Assembly: GCF_030272615.1 (NCBI RefSeq)
Contig: NC_081415.1
Coordinates: 507,235,373 to 507,299,372, forward strand
Reading direction: 5' to 3'
Length of the DNA stretch: 64,000 nucleotides
Source: Cryptomeria japonica
Lineage: Eukaryota; Streptophyta; Pinopsida; Cupressales; Cupressaceae
The notes under the pieces were generated by a model. It saw only the letters and a list, made by a program, of their open reading frames with translations, was not told the DNA's origin and did no database searches. Position 1 is the first letter of the stretch, and each line of letters begins with the position of its first letter. Shown in pieces: positions 11,540 through 22,315 of the stretch. Position numbers and translations under genes: made by a program.

Positions 11540-11855
11540 TGAAGAAGTTGAGAAATACAACTTCAGAGATCCCAAGAACACCCACAAGCAAAATATATGT
11601 CACAAGAGAAGAATGGAGGCAAAAAAGCAATAATGGCTATGAAGAAAAAGATTATCATTCAGAGAGGGAATAAAATAAAAAGTACAATAAAATCCTTATA
11701 AAAGGAGAATATGCAACCTTGAATAAACCCTAAAGGGATAAAGTGTAATTAAATACCTACCATATTATTAAATGCCTAAGTTTAGCTTAAGCGTAGAGGA
11801 TAATAGACTAATAATTAAATAAATAATTTTTAGCTAGTACATGATAACTCTAACA
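11540..11855 (-). repeat. E1 5' LTR (316 bp)
   Basis: It pairs with 4707-5045. On the minus strand it begins TGTTAGAGTTATC and ends CAACTTCTTCA beside the PBS. AAAAT at 11856-11860 completes the target duplication. A TATAAGGA-like word (minus strand of the TCCTTATA near 11693) is in a suitable place for a promoter, but that is inference. Confidence 0.92.
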
Positions 11856-11860
11856 AAAAT

Positions 11861-13125
11861 AACTACTTTATTTTATTACCCATATTTTGATAAATAAAAA
11901 CTATTAAAAATTATATATTAACAATATAGGTAAATTTATACTAGCATACCTAATTTTATAGGAATATAGGTAAAGTTTGCCAAAAGATATCATATTTTCT
12001 CATTATTCCACTAAAAAAATTACCATATTATTATATTATAATTAATATTAAATTACTATTAAGATATGATTATATTATTATGTTTTAACTTATTATATTT
12101 TATATTTCAATTAAACTCTTGACAAAAGTGAAAAAATCTATTAATACTACATTATTATCATCATATTATAATATTTTTATTTTATATTATATCTCATCTT
12201 GAGAAAAAAAATGGATTTTATGTAGGGACAACCCCCATATATATTAAAAATATATATTTTAATTAGTGAATTCTTTTGACTGGAGCTATGAACCAATGAG
12301 GCCACATATTTTAGGGACCTCATCCTTAGTTTTTGGGATTATCCCCATAAGTATTGTATCATTTTCCCTCAATCTCCTTCTAATCTCAACCTGTCTCATT
12401 GTTTCTACTTGTAATCACACCTTTCTCCTTATTTCTCCTCTCCTTATCACTCCTTCCCTCATCTCTCTCCTAGCTTTCTTATGACTCCACCCTCCTTATC
12501 TTTCCTCTGTCCTCTGATCTACTCCAGTCATTCTTCCTCCGTCACCTCCACCTTCCTTTCTTCCTCTGTCTCCTTTGTGGCATCTAGGTACTTCTTCGCC
12601 TTGCTTCTCCTCACTTTTTCTCCTTATCATCCCTACCACTCTCTCCTTATCACTCCTCCCCTCTGGTCCACCCACCCACCTCCTTACTATTCCATCTTTA
12701 TTTTTTCTATGCACACCCTCCACGCCACTTCCCTCTACTATCCTTATCTCTTCAATCCTCCCTATCTTTCTTGTCATTTTTTCTTCCTCCCTATCACTTC
12801 TACTTTTTCTTTCACTTTGTTCTCCCTCTTTCCCCTGCTCATTGATTTCTTTCTCCTTTCCACCATGCATTGAGAACCCCTTCTCCAATGCATCACTATC
12901 CTCTTCCATGCACATTTTCAAGTCTGATTTGCTTTGGAATACGTGAACACTTCCCTCATTGTTGTGTCGCATACCTGCATGAGATTCAACCCTTGAATGT
13001 AATATCAACACAACTTGCAACTTAACTATTGTGCTATGGGGTCAACCTTATTTTTAATATATTATTATAATACTATTTTATTTTACTATTTTTATATATA
13101 TACTAATATTGTAATAAAAATATAA
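11861..13125. other. AT-rich DNA and a long pyrimidine-rich tract, no gene
   Basis: 11861-12260 is very AT-rich with no structure I recognise. From about 12360 to 12930 the plus strand is strongly C+T rich (TCC, CTT and TCTCC words throughout). That bias alone creates long open frames on both strands (12481-12873, 12496-13020, 12575-12946), which I do not accept as genes. The end near 13020-13125 is AT-rich again and abuts the broken end of E2. Confidence 0.55.
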
Positions 13126-14475
13126 AATGAACTCTACTGTCTTCAGACGATAGTCTACACGAGCGCTGTGAGATGATAGCCAATCCATCCCCAACACAAC
13201 TCCATAGGACCCCAAAGGAATGACTCGAAGGTCAACTGAAGTAACAAACGGTCCTAGGTCCAACTCACAACTGGGAACAAAGGCATTGACAGACACACGG
13301 ACACCGGTAGCAAACTCTACTAGCCACCTATCCGTCTGCTTAGCAGATGCGAGTTCATACTGCTCCATAATGGATGAAGAAATGACATAATCTAAAGCAC
13401 CAAAGTCAAAAAGTAGAGAGATAGAGATACCACACAACACACCTACAACCTCAATCACTATACCCTGATGCTCAGCCTGGCGGTCATCAACCGCTGCAAA
13501 TACTCTATGGGATCTACCTGCATCCCCCATTGTTAGCTCTGATGCTGCTAGCCTTTGACTACATGTCTGGTGAGAATGCTGAGGGCACTGAGCGACAATG
13601 TGACCAAACTCTCCATAGGTGAAGTAAGCTCCTCTACTAGGTCCTCTATTCCCAGATGGCCCACTGGACTGCTGAAAGCTTCCCCTACTAGGGGCCTGAG
13701 CTGCATTTTGAGAGGACTGCCCTAGAAAACTTTGCCTACTCCTCTGCTAGTTCCTGCTCTTCTGATGCTGAGAGCTACCTCTCTACTGGCCACCCTTAGC
13801 GGGTGCTTGAGGACCCCTAAAAGGTGCAATAGTCTGGGATTGATTCCCTCTCACTCTAGACCCATTGAAAGGTACACTCTCGATCTGTACTCTAAACTGA
13901 CCGCCATGCGCACGACCAAGATTCTACTCCACCAGCCTAGCTTTCACCATGACTACCTCTACTGAAGCAGGCTCAAACACTCTCACTCCTCCACTGATGC
14001 GGTCATTTAGACCCCTCAAGAAGTTTTGAACAAGCATTGCCTCATCGTTGCCAATACCGACATACTGTTTGAGCTCATAGAACCCGTGTGCAAACTGATC
14101 TACTGCCATACCAAACTGGCACAAAGCATAGAACTCGTCTGCTCGCGACTGCCTCCACTGGGGTGAGAGAAATCACGCTCTTAATCTCTCCAGAAAGATC
14201 TCCCATGATACGGTGTTAATGCTCACACTGATCCTCTCCTCCTCTAACTACCACTAGATAGATGCAAAACCATCGAGACGCATGATAGCGCATCTCACCT
14301 TGGTGTTGCTACCATATGGATTCATGACGAAACACCAATCTAAACTAATAAGCCAAGTCTCTGCCTTGAGACCCGTAGCTTTACCATCAAAAAAAGGAGG
14401 GTTGGACCTCATCAAGTCCCTCATGTGTCCCATGATAGTCAGGTCCTAGTCTAGTGGGACCTCTCTCCTCCTAGG

Positions 14476-14517
<42 letters not shown>

Positions 14518-14803
14518 GAACCTATTGATGTGACTCCTCTACCTGAGCATGAAGGGGCTTATCAGCCTCAAGCCTAGGGCCTAGTCTAGTTAGAACCTCC
14601 TAAAACATCTGTCCCAACTCTTCCCTTTCGGGAACTTGCTCTCCTGAATTTCATTCATCTTGATGAACAAATTAATCCCGATCCACACTTGCATGCGTGG
14701 GTGGTGGCGAAGGACTATGATGGTCAGAACCTCGAGCCCGTCCCCCACCTCTTCCTCTATTGCGACCACCAACACAACCACAACCCTTGGCTCTCCTAGC
14801 CAT
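13126..14803 (-). pseudogene. E2 Ty3/gypsy gag-protease, truncated
   Basis: The likely start is the ATG at 14803 (MARRAKGCGCVGG). The gag core reads NPPFFDGKATGLKAETWL, then QFGMAVDQFAHGFYELKQY and NFLRGLNDRI (13924-14400). A (CT)n tract at 14480-14512 encodes an alternating Glu-Arg run. The knuckle, near 13580-13620, is damaged: YFTYGEFGHIVAQC has lost its first two cysteines. The protease (13130-13530) keeps LGMDWLSSHSARVDY, but its active site reads LFDFGALD instead of the usual DSG form. The reading stops near 13130, where AT-rich DNA begins, so RT, RNase H and integrase are missing. Confidence 0.85.
14480..14512. repeat. (CT)n microsatellite inside E2 gag
   Basis: This is an uninterrupted CT run of about 33 bases. 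On the minus strand it reads as (GA)n and codes alternating glutamate and arginine within the gag frame. Confidence 0.9.
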
Positions 14804-14941
14804 GACCTAACACTGCATAAGAGAAAGGGTTCAGATCAACGACAAGGATAAAACAAGGAAATCACAAACACTAAGACCCAATCAAAAGGTCTAGTTGAAT
14901 GGGTTCAGTACAAGCCCAGAGTGCCTAGTGTTGAAACATGG

Positions 14942-14953
14942 GCTCTGATACCA
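14942..14953 (-). other. E2 primer binding site (iMet type)
   Basis: On the minus strand TGGTATCAGAGC lies two bases after the LTR end (GGGGCATTACA, then TT). It matches the standard plant iMet primer site and fixes the LTR border at 14956. Confidence 0.93.
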
Positions 14954-14955
14954 AA

Positions 14956-17900
14956 TGTAATGCCCCGCTAGGAACCCCAAAGGAATAACCACAACTAAGG
15001 GGGAAATAATTTTTTTAAAAAGTATAAATCACATCAAGTTCATTAATTACTACAATAGCACTATAATAACACAAGCGGAAGACTTACACTAGAATTCCTT
15101 AAAGGGTTACCAACAAAGAATAAAACTAAAATTTAAATTCCACAATTATGATTAATCCAATTAACCATCAATTACTCAAAGAACATAATAAGCCATATGC
15201 AATAACAAATACACCATTGAAAGATTGAAAGGATAAAATATAATTTCTCTTCAATAAAGCATTTACACTAATCATATAGAAAGCTAATAAAAAACATCCA
15301 AAACTTAGGATTACATTGATCCTCCAATACATGGCTTCCAATGAAACATATAAAATTTACAACTTAACCAAATTACAAGGTTACGAAAATTCATTGATAC
15401 AACTGACCACACAGGTCTCCAAAGAAAAATAATCTTCAACATGAGATAGAGCATGAGTCACGAACCACAGGAGCACCTGCGAAGCCAATCCTCGCATGAA
15501 GGTACAAATAAGAACATCCGATGGGAAGTGGCACTACCACCTGACCATGTGATCCCAAACCGGATTCACCGAACCGTGCTAGGAGATAGTAGAGGACCCT
15601 TAGGCAAGAAAAAGCATGACATGGTCGACAGAATAATATGACCCATGACAGTACAATACGACTCCACAATATTCCAGTTGACTCAACACCACAATACTCA
15701 AGTGACTCAACCTCACAATACAAAAGTGACTCGACTTCACGATACACAAGTGACGCTAAAGAGAGAGTGTCATCGTATAGCTTATGATGGTTACCATGGT
15801 AGGCCTCCATAGGTCTCGGCCCCCATCTTGGGTTATCGTGGTAACGTTTCCTGAACCTTTGGCTCCATCTAAGTTTCATGCAGACCCTACCAACCCTTCG
15901 TGAAGATAAGGTGGTCGATTTACCATTCCAGGCCTTCCCACTACACCTTGAGCCTATATGAGCACTCAACCATGCACGGGGTACAATATCTTATATAATT
16001 TTATAAACTATCCACCTCCTAATCAAATTATTAGGTTACCACTTATTAACTTACTTTCGAGGGGTTATCTTGCCATCCACTTCGGGTGTGGCCCCCACTC
16101 GAAAGCCACTCTCTCAAAGGACACTAAACAAACATGGTCACTCCACGAGGACCCTATGGGGAAGTAGACAACCATAATACTACTATTCCAAATACAAGTG
16201 GTCAAAATAAAGACATACTAACTCTTGGTTAACCATAAGGAAAAATACTACATGGTTAAGACAACGAGGTCATCATATATCACTTGATCAAAAACTACCA
16301 AATATGCCACAACAGGACTACTGAATCAAAGATGAGAAATAAACACAAATAATACTCTTTGCAAGGAAAGCTAATTTCACTAAGTCCGCACTTAGACAAT
16401 CCTTGAGAAAATCAACGTCACAAACACTTGCAAAATTCATTGATTTAAAAATTAAATAAAAAACACCCTCTATTTAATGCATCATTCGAAAATGTCATTC
16501 ATTTCTATATAATTTCTGATTCAATATTCCAACATAGAATAAAATCCATATTAATTATTCAACCAAATAAAAATATTAATTACAATAAACATATGATCTA
16601 TTTCTAAAAATACATCCAAATTTATCAGTTTGAATTAAAAATCCAAAGCCTTGATTTTCAATAAATAAATCTATTAAATCAATACAAAAATCAATTTATA
16701 AACTACCATTAAAATTTAACATTAAAAATAACTTTAAAAATTCATTGCATAAAATAAAAATAATTAACGACACATTAAATTGTACTGCGAAGGGTAAAAG
16801 GACACGCAATAGTGTTGTTGCCAGAGCAGTAGACACTACCTGCCGGTAGTTGCTGCTACCACCAATAGCAGGCACTACCGTCGGTAGCAGCCACTACTGA
16901 CCGGTAGTAGTCCTACCGTCCGGTAGTGGTGCTACCCGCGTAGCAGTCACTACCGACCGGTAGTGCTGCTACCGCGGTAGCAAGCCACTCCCGCCCCACG
17001 TGGGTTAGGTTAGATTAATTTTATAATAAAATATTAATTTCTTATTTCTTCTAAAACAATTTAATATAAAATTAATTCATCCCTTGTTCATTTCATGGGG
17101 CACATACACAGTGCCAGAATCCAAATTAAGAAAGGATATTCATCAATAAGGTAAGTGGTGAACTAAAAACACACGAGAGCCCCAATTATAAAGATTTTGG
17201 GCAACATAGAATAATTTAACAGAGATGAGAAGGATTATGATAAATTTCTTCACTTCCATTACACAGGAAGAATTCCTCGCATCTTGTAAGAGGCAAATAA
17301 CTAATTTTTGACAACATAAGCCCCAAATCTTGGGCAAATAGAAACTAGAAAACAAACAAAAAACTAATTCTATTCCTTTCTATACCAAATAGAAGAGATA
17401 ATTCAAGAACTTGATTTTGCAAGAACAAATAACAAACACCAAATGAAAAGATGAATCATTTCTTTTCAACATGCACCCATTTGATATCAATTCAACAAAA
17501 TCATCAATAACATACACTCTTTCTTTCATTCCAATCATTCAACAAGAATTTACAAAGAGATTTACATTTTTCCAACACACAGGAAGCAACTAAAACATTC
17601 AAAATTAAATTGCAAAACAAGAAGAGGTTATCCAACCTTCAAGCAAACCAGGAAGCAAATTGATGAAAGAATCCCAATCTTGCAAACCAAATCCAACTCC
17701 AACTCCTCTTCCAAAATGGCTTTCCAAATTTCTCATTCAAAATTTTGCCTCCCTTCTTCCCGTGAACTCCCAGAAATATATGGGAAAAATATATTTCAAC
17801 CTAAACTTTCTAGGTTAAAATTTTTCTCCACCAATCAGATTAAACTATTTAAAAAGTAAAAACAATCAGATTTACCTTTTTCCATAAACAATTCTTTTCC

Positions 17901-18845
17901 AACAAAATAAAATACAAAAGTCAAATGGAAGGGTAAAAGGGGAAAGCTTTTATTTTTATTTTATTTCATTTTCCATAATACTTTCTTTCAACATAATCAT
18001 TCCACATTTAAATGGCAAGGCAAATAATTATTTTCTTTTCACAAAATAATAATACAACTATAGCACAATAAAATAAGCCATTTTAACCATTTAATTCTAG
18101 CAATAATTTATTTAATTAAATCAATAATCTCAAGAGCATAATAATTAACTAATTACACCAACACAAAAATAGCATCACCCACTCAATTAAATAACCATTT
18201 AAATAAATGAAAAACATGCAAAACGAGGAAGCTCAAATGATGACTCACAAGACGAAAACACTAAAGCACTCTGACTCGCATATCGATCAAACGAAAAAGA
18301 TGACCAACTGACAACACTCACATGAGTGTAACTACAGGTCAAGCTACGGTCCAACCACTATCTCCTTCACTCCCATCAGACATATAAGGCACGCTCAGAC
18401 CTGTGAAACCAGGTGGAGTCGATACCTCGTACCTACCCGATACTTGTACCTGCAATGTCCTGCACCAAAGAACCACACGTGCATATAGACAAATATATAA
18501 ACAAACATGACATGCACACCGATGAAGGAGAATCGTGACGTTCCCTGTCTCACCAGAGTGAGTGAAGGAAAACCATCCCCTCACATCCCATACACTTGCA
18601 AACATGCAACATATAAATAACGCATCACACATATAAGGTAAAAGTGTCAGTCCATGATAATGATCATAAAAATAACATTAATCATAAGCATTGAGATACT
18701 GCATGAAAGCATACACCACAAATCCAGATAAGGCATGAAATAACATAGCATAAAGTCTGAATCAATATACAATAATATTCCACTTAATAGTCAACTGAAG
18801 TCAAACATAAATACAAAAAGAGTTTGATCGAGGAGGGGTACTACA
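14956..18845 (-). repeat. E2 5' LTR, 3.89 kb
   Basis: On the minus strand it begins TGTAGTACCCCTCCTCG and ends GCGGGGCATTACA next to the PBS. It aligns in the opposite direction with the complete solo LTR S2 (45477-49305), which confirms both ends. The best conserved blocks are the start (18300-18650), the palindrome cluster (16800-16990) and the last ~900 bases (15430-16160). The rest is AT-rich. Open frames such as 15436-15969 do not stay open in the S2 copy, so they are unlikely to be genes. Its length is far above that of most plant gypsy LTRs. Confidence 0.92.
16795..16990. repeat. GC-rich palindrome cluster in the E2 LTR
   Basis: Within AT-rich LTR DNA, about 190 bases hold repeated CTACCG and CGGTAG words in inverted pairs. 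Examples are CACTACCGACCGGTAGTG (near-perfect) and GCTACCGCGGTAGC (a perfect 14-base palindrome at 16968-16981). S2 has a more decayed counterpart at 47221-47380. The region could fold into a set of hairpins. Confidence 0.85.
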
Positions 18846-20562
18846 AGTCTTGCATCCAATTCTCTTCATTTTGGTTTTGCATTTCAATGCAACTGCTATT
18901 CTATTCCATGTGTATGTTTCCATTTATCTCTCATCAACCATGTGAGGTGGGAAGCAATAATTTAAAAAAAAATATTTTTTGAAACTTCAATCCAACTCAT
19001 ACACTCGACCCATAAATGGTAGTTTAAGTAGTAAACTACTAATGTATGGTGAGGAAACCGAGAAATAAAATGAAAAGTTATTTTTGATATTAAAAAGTTG
19101 CAAAACAAGGGTGTTGTTCCTATACCAACAACACAATGGGTGTAAGGTTAGAAAAAGGAGTATTAGCAATACATTAACAACACATTAACAACTAGCTAAT
19201 ATCAAAAACTACCTGTCAACAACATATAAAAGAGCTAATATATTTAGAATACTTGTCCAACGATCTATCAATCCTACCAAGAGTCTTAAAACCAGGCCAC
19301 CTACGACCATAAATATAAATAATATCAAAACAGGTAGCAATCTTAACAAAGGGCCTTCTGCAACCAGAAACAACATTTAAAACATTGACAAAAAAAATTA
19401 AAGAAAAACCACCCCAAGCTACCACCCCTAAACTTGCAGCCCACCTAGTGAAGAACATTGGATCAATCCTCAGTAAGGAACTTAAATAGATCCTTGTAGT
19501 TTCCCTCCTCTTCTTCATCAAATCCTAAGATATTCTGCATTAAACATAGGGAGGTGGCTGAGCTATGCATAACCCTCAGACTGAATCAGGAAACACTCCC
19601 TAGTTTCTTTTCAAGATTGAATACCTTAGCTTTAACCTTCTCTAACTCCATGGCATTCGACTAACATCCAGAACAAGTCCCCTCCAGTTGAGAGTTACAA
19701 GTCCCTTCTACAAGTTTGTTTTGTTCATCTCCATTTCATCGAGCATCATATCCTTAGTAAGTTCAATTAGGCTCTCTAGAATATGAGTGGAGCTATCATC
19801 ATTCACAAAGATTTCCCTCTCCTCTTCCTTATCCCCCTTTGTCAATTCCAACACTCTTCCTTTCCTTCTCCTCTTCACTGCCCAATTCTAACTCATCCTT
19901 AGTTTTGCAATCCACAAGGTTCTTTGGCTTTCCTTTCTCAATAGAGCAGATGGCTACCCTAAAAGACCATCTAGGGGTATTTTCACTTTTTCTCAAGTAT
20001 TCCCCCTTTCTTCCTCCTCCTTGCTCAAATCTTGTATAGACATTTTGGGATTTTTGGTGGGGGGGGGGTAGGTTTTTTGCCTTTTTTGTTATTAGTATAA
20101 AATAATGGGGCTTTTAATTTGGGGTCTCTTTGTTCACTCTCAATCAACGAAGGAGATTCTAGGGACCGAGGTAGAGACATAATTTTAGCAGCACTTGGGA
20201 ATCTGATGCATTTTTACGAATTGGGGTCAGGGATATCTATAGAGTTGGCTAGGGGTAGAATAGCAAGACAAGGGAATTATTGCACTACAATTTGTCTAGG
20301 GGCCACAAAGTTGAATAAAAATAATAGAGGCAAAAAATCAATGCTTGATGAAGCAGGATAGGCTTCTTTACTTGGCTCTTAGAACTCTCATCAACCTCAT
20401 TCACCGAATATTCCAGTGAATTAAGAAGCAAAATAGGAAATGAAATGAGTCTATGACTCCTAAAGTGATTAAGCAATGATAAGTGATAAAATTATAATAT
20501 TTTAAATCTTCCATCCAGGGTAAAATACTTCATGATCGTGAGACATATTTGGTTCCAAGTGA
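18846..20562. other. Non-coding stretch of unclear origin
   Basis: No family is recognised. It includes a G10 run near 20061-20070 and several unsupported short frames (19216-19521 minus, 19839-20039 plus, 20119-20361 plus). Bases from 19216 to 20562 might belong to the same decayed element as the fragment at 20563-20860, but nothing shows this directly. Confidence 0.3.
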
Positions 20563-20860
20563 TCAATAGTTTCTCTTTGTCAATTCCACCATGCAACTTA
20601 ATAGGGCTCTCATTTCCCTTGAAAAACTAGTTGAGACTCTCATTGTCAAAAACTCTTCTTGTTTTTTCAATTTCCTACATGTAGTTGGCAATCCCATTTC
20701 TTGGGCGATGACCTCTTCATTAACCTCAAAGGAAATTCCACGAATAAACACCCTTCTATCCGCCCACGATGTTACAAACTGAACTAATAGGCCCTCATTG
20801 TATTCATTGATGATCTCAATGAATTGAGACACACCAACGTCATAGCAAATGTGCCATACT
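20563..20860 (-). pseudogene. Fragment of a plant mobile-domain-like hypothetical protein
   Basis: The reading starts upstream of the nominal ATG: VWHICYDVGVSQFIEIINEY continues into LLVQFVTSWADRRVFIRG and ISFEVNEEVIAQEMGLPTTC. The order of a WADRRV-like block, then ISFEV and VIAQ.MGLP, resembles repetitive hypothetical proteins of plant genomes that are loosely related to PMD or transposon-derived ORFs. It ends at a stop at 20563 after ELTKRNY. No other domain is readable nearby. Family membership is from memory of the motif style only. Confidence 0.4.
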
Positions 20861-21544
20861 GTGGCATCATTTTTGAACCATCATGTTTGCTTGGCTCAAT
20901 TTAAACCCTATCCCTACCTATTTTGTTATAGTCAATCATAGTAGCGGAAAGCCCCACACAATTTTAAGAGAAACCCCAAATCATATTGAAAGGGAAGGGA
21001 GACGTAAAAAAATGGAAAAGGTTATAATTAACTAAATGTGTGCTAATACCGTCCACCAAATTCTCCATCCTTCTCATAAAATCGCACTTGTGCGGACAAC
21101 ACTTTCTTTTATGAGTAATCAATATGGCCCAAATCGCAAAATCTTTGCTTGGCTTTCCTAAATTTGAAATGCTTCAAAATTTCACCTTTTTCATCCCATT
21201 ATGATACCATCTCATCATTGGGGCCTCTTTCGAGATATCATATGGCCCATGTGTTTCCGGGTGACCCACCTCAACTTTTTACACGAGGACCCCTCCATAT
21301 AAGCATACTCTTCCCTAGCCCTTGGTTCCTTCTAAGCCATTTTAAATTCCTCATCACACCATCATTTTCCTGTCGTTGTCCTTTTGAGACATTATCGATA
21401 TAGTCCCTCTTCAACAAAAATAAAATGTAGAACATGGTAGTCCATAACCATGGATTTTTAAACCCTAATCAAAATATTATTGGCTTTACTCTCTCACTCT
21501 AGTACATATCTAACATGTGGTGGGATACAATTGATATTTCTCCA
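20861..21544. other. Spacer, probably the tail of a LINE
   Basis: No gene is supported. The right part lies just downstream (minus strand) of the LINE RNase H and may be its 3' tail, but no poly-A or target duplication was found. The plus frame at 21149-21403 has no family features. Confidence 0.35.
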
Positions 21545-21898
21545 ACACCTTAGACCATTAATTTTAATACCCATAGTTGCCAAATCATCTGAGACCCTGT
21601 TACCCTCTCTGTAGGAATGGTCAATGACAAACAAGTCCAGCCCTAGGATGAGTTTCCTAATGTCCCCAATGATTCCTTCAATGGACCAACATGTTCTATT
21701 TCAGCCTTTCACTGCTTCGATAGTCAATTTTGAATCCCCTTCAATGGCTAGAGCCTTAACACCAATATAAAGAGCAAATTTCATTCCCCACAACATGGCC
21801 ATCCCCTCGGCTTGGTCGTTAGTATATCCATTTAAATTACCAATAAATGCAATCACCAAATCCCCATTGGTGGATCGAATGACCCCACCAGTTGTTAT
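21545..21898 (-). pseudogene. LINE-type RNase H (RVT_3) fragment
   Basis: Translated on the minus strand it reads GGVIRSTNGDLVIAFIG, then TNDQAEGMAMLWGMKFAL, ALAIEGDSKLTIEAVKG, a stop, IGDIRKLILGLD and EGNRVSDDLATMG. This is the RNase H domain found at the end of plant L1-type LINE ORF2. It holds the glutamate (QAEG), the middle aspartate (EGDS) and the late aspartate (VSDDLA), while the first catalytic aspartate lies beyond the cut end. One in-frame TGA breaks it. The rest of ORF2 is missing; E3's LTR starts 80 bases to the right. Confidence 0.85.
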
Positions 21899-22054
21899 AA
21901 AATAAATATTTTAATTATTTAGTTTCATTTCATTTTAGTTATTTAATTTAATTCATTCTAGTTATTTAATTTAATTTATGTAACATGCCCATTGTTCTAC
22001 CCTTCAACTTACTAATTTTTTAACCAACAAGTGAAAGAATTTCATTTCTAAAAA

Positions 22055-22315
22055 ACAAGTAATAAATTTTTCCGATTTCGATATCAATAATTAAGGTGCA
22101 TATTTGAAATTAAACTCATTTCAATTCTTTTCATTGCATCCTAAAGTAAGTACATGATCATATTCATAAACATACAAAAGTAGTTACAAGTAATAAAAAA
22201 TTTCTGATTTCCATATCAATAATCAAGGCACATATTTAAAATTAAACTCATTTAAATTATTTTCATTGCATCGTAAAGTAAGTACATTATCATATTCATA
22301 AACATATGAAAGTAT
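22055..22315. repeat. 131-base direct tandem duplication in the E3 LTR
   Basis: Two adjacent copies start with ACAAGTAATAAA (22055 and 22186) and run through TATCAATAAT...CATTGCATC and CATATTCATAAACATA. They differ at roughly one base in ten, so the duplication is old. Confidence 0.85.

Larger units (their letters stand above)
4707..11855 (-). mobile_element. E1: near full-length Ty1/copia LTR retrotransposon, minus strand
   Basis: Both LTRs are present (4707-5045 and 11540-11855). They are flanked by the 5-bp target duplication AAAAT at 4702-4706 and 11856-11860. On the minus strand the order is 5' LTR, PBS (TGGTATCAGGGC), leader, gag with a CCHC knuckle, DSG protease, integrase, RT, RNase H, purine tract, 3' LTR. 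Integrase before RT defines Ty1/copia. The LTRs differ at roughly 10% of sites over the first ~180 bases, so the copy is old. Many stops and one nested solo LTR (6743-7894) break the polyprotein. About 6.0 kb remains without the nested LTR. Confidence 0.93.

Noticed and set aside
12481-13020. Overlapping long frames on both strands (130, 174 and 123 codons)
   Set aside because: They are produced by a pyrimidine-rich strand with few stop codons. The peptides are low-complexity and match no family.
15436-15969. 177-codon minus frame in the E2 LTR
   Set aside because: The matching region of S2 is split by stops and a frame change. The similarity is explained by LTR homology, not coding.
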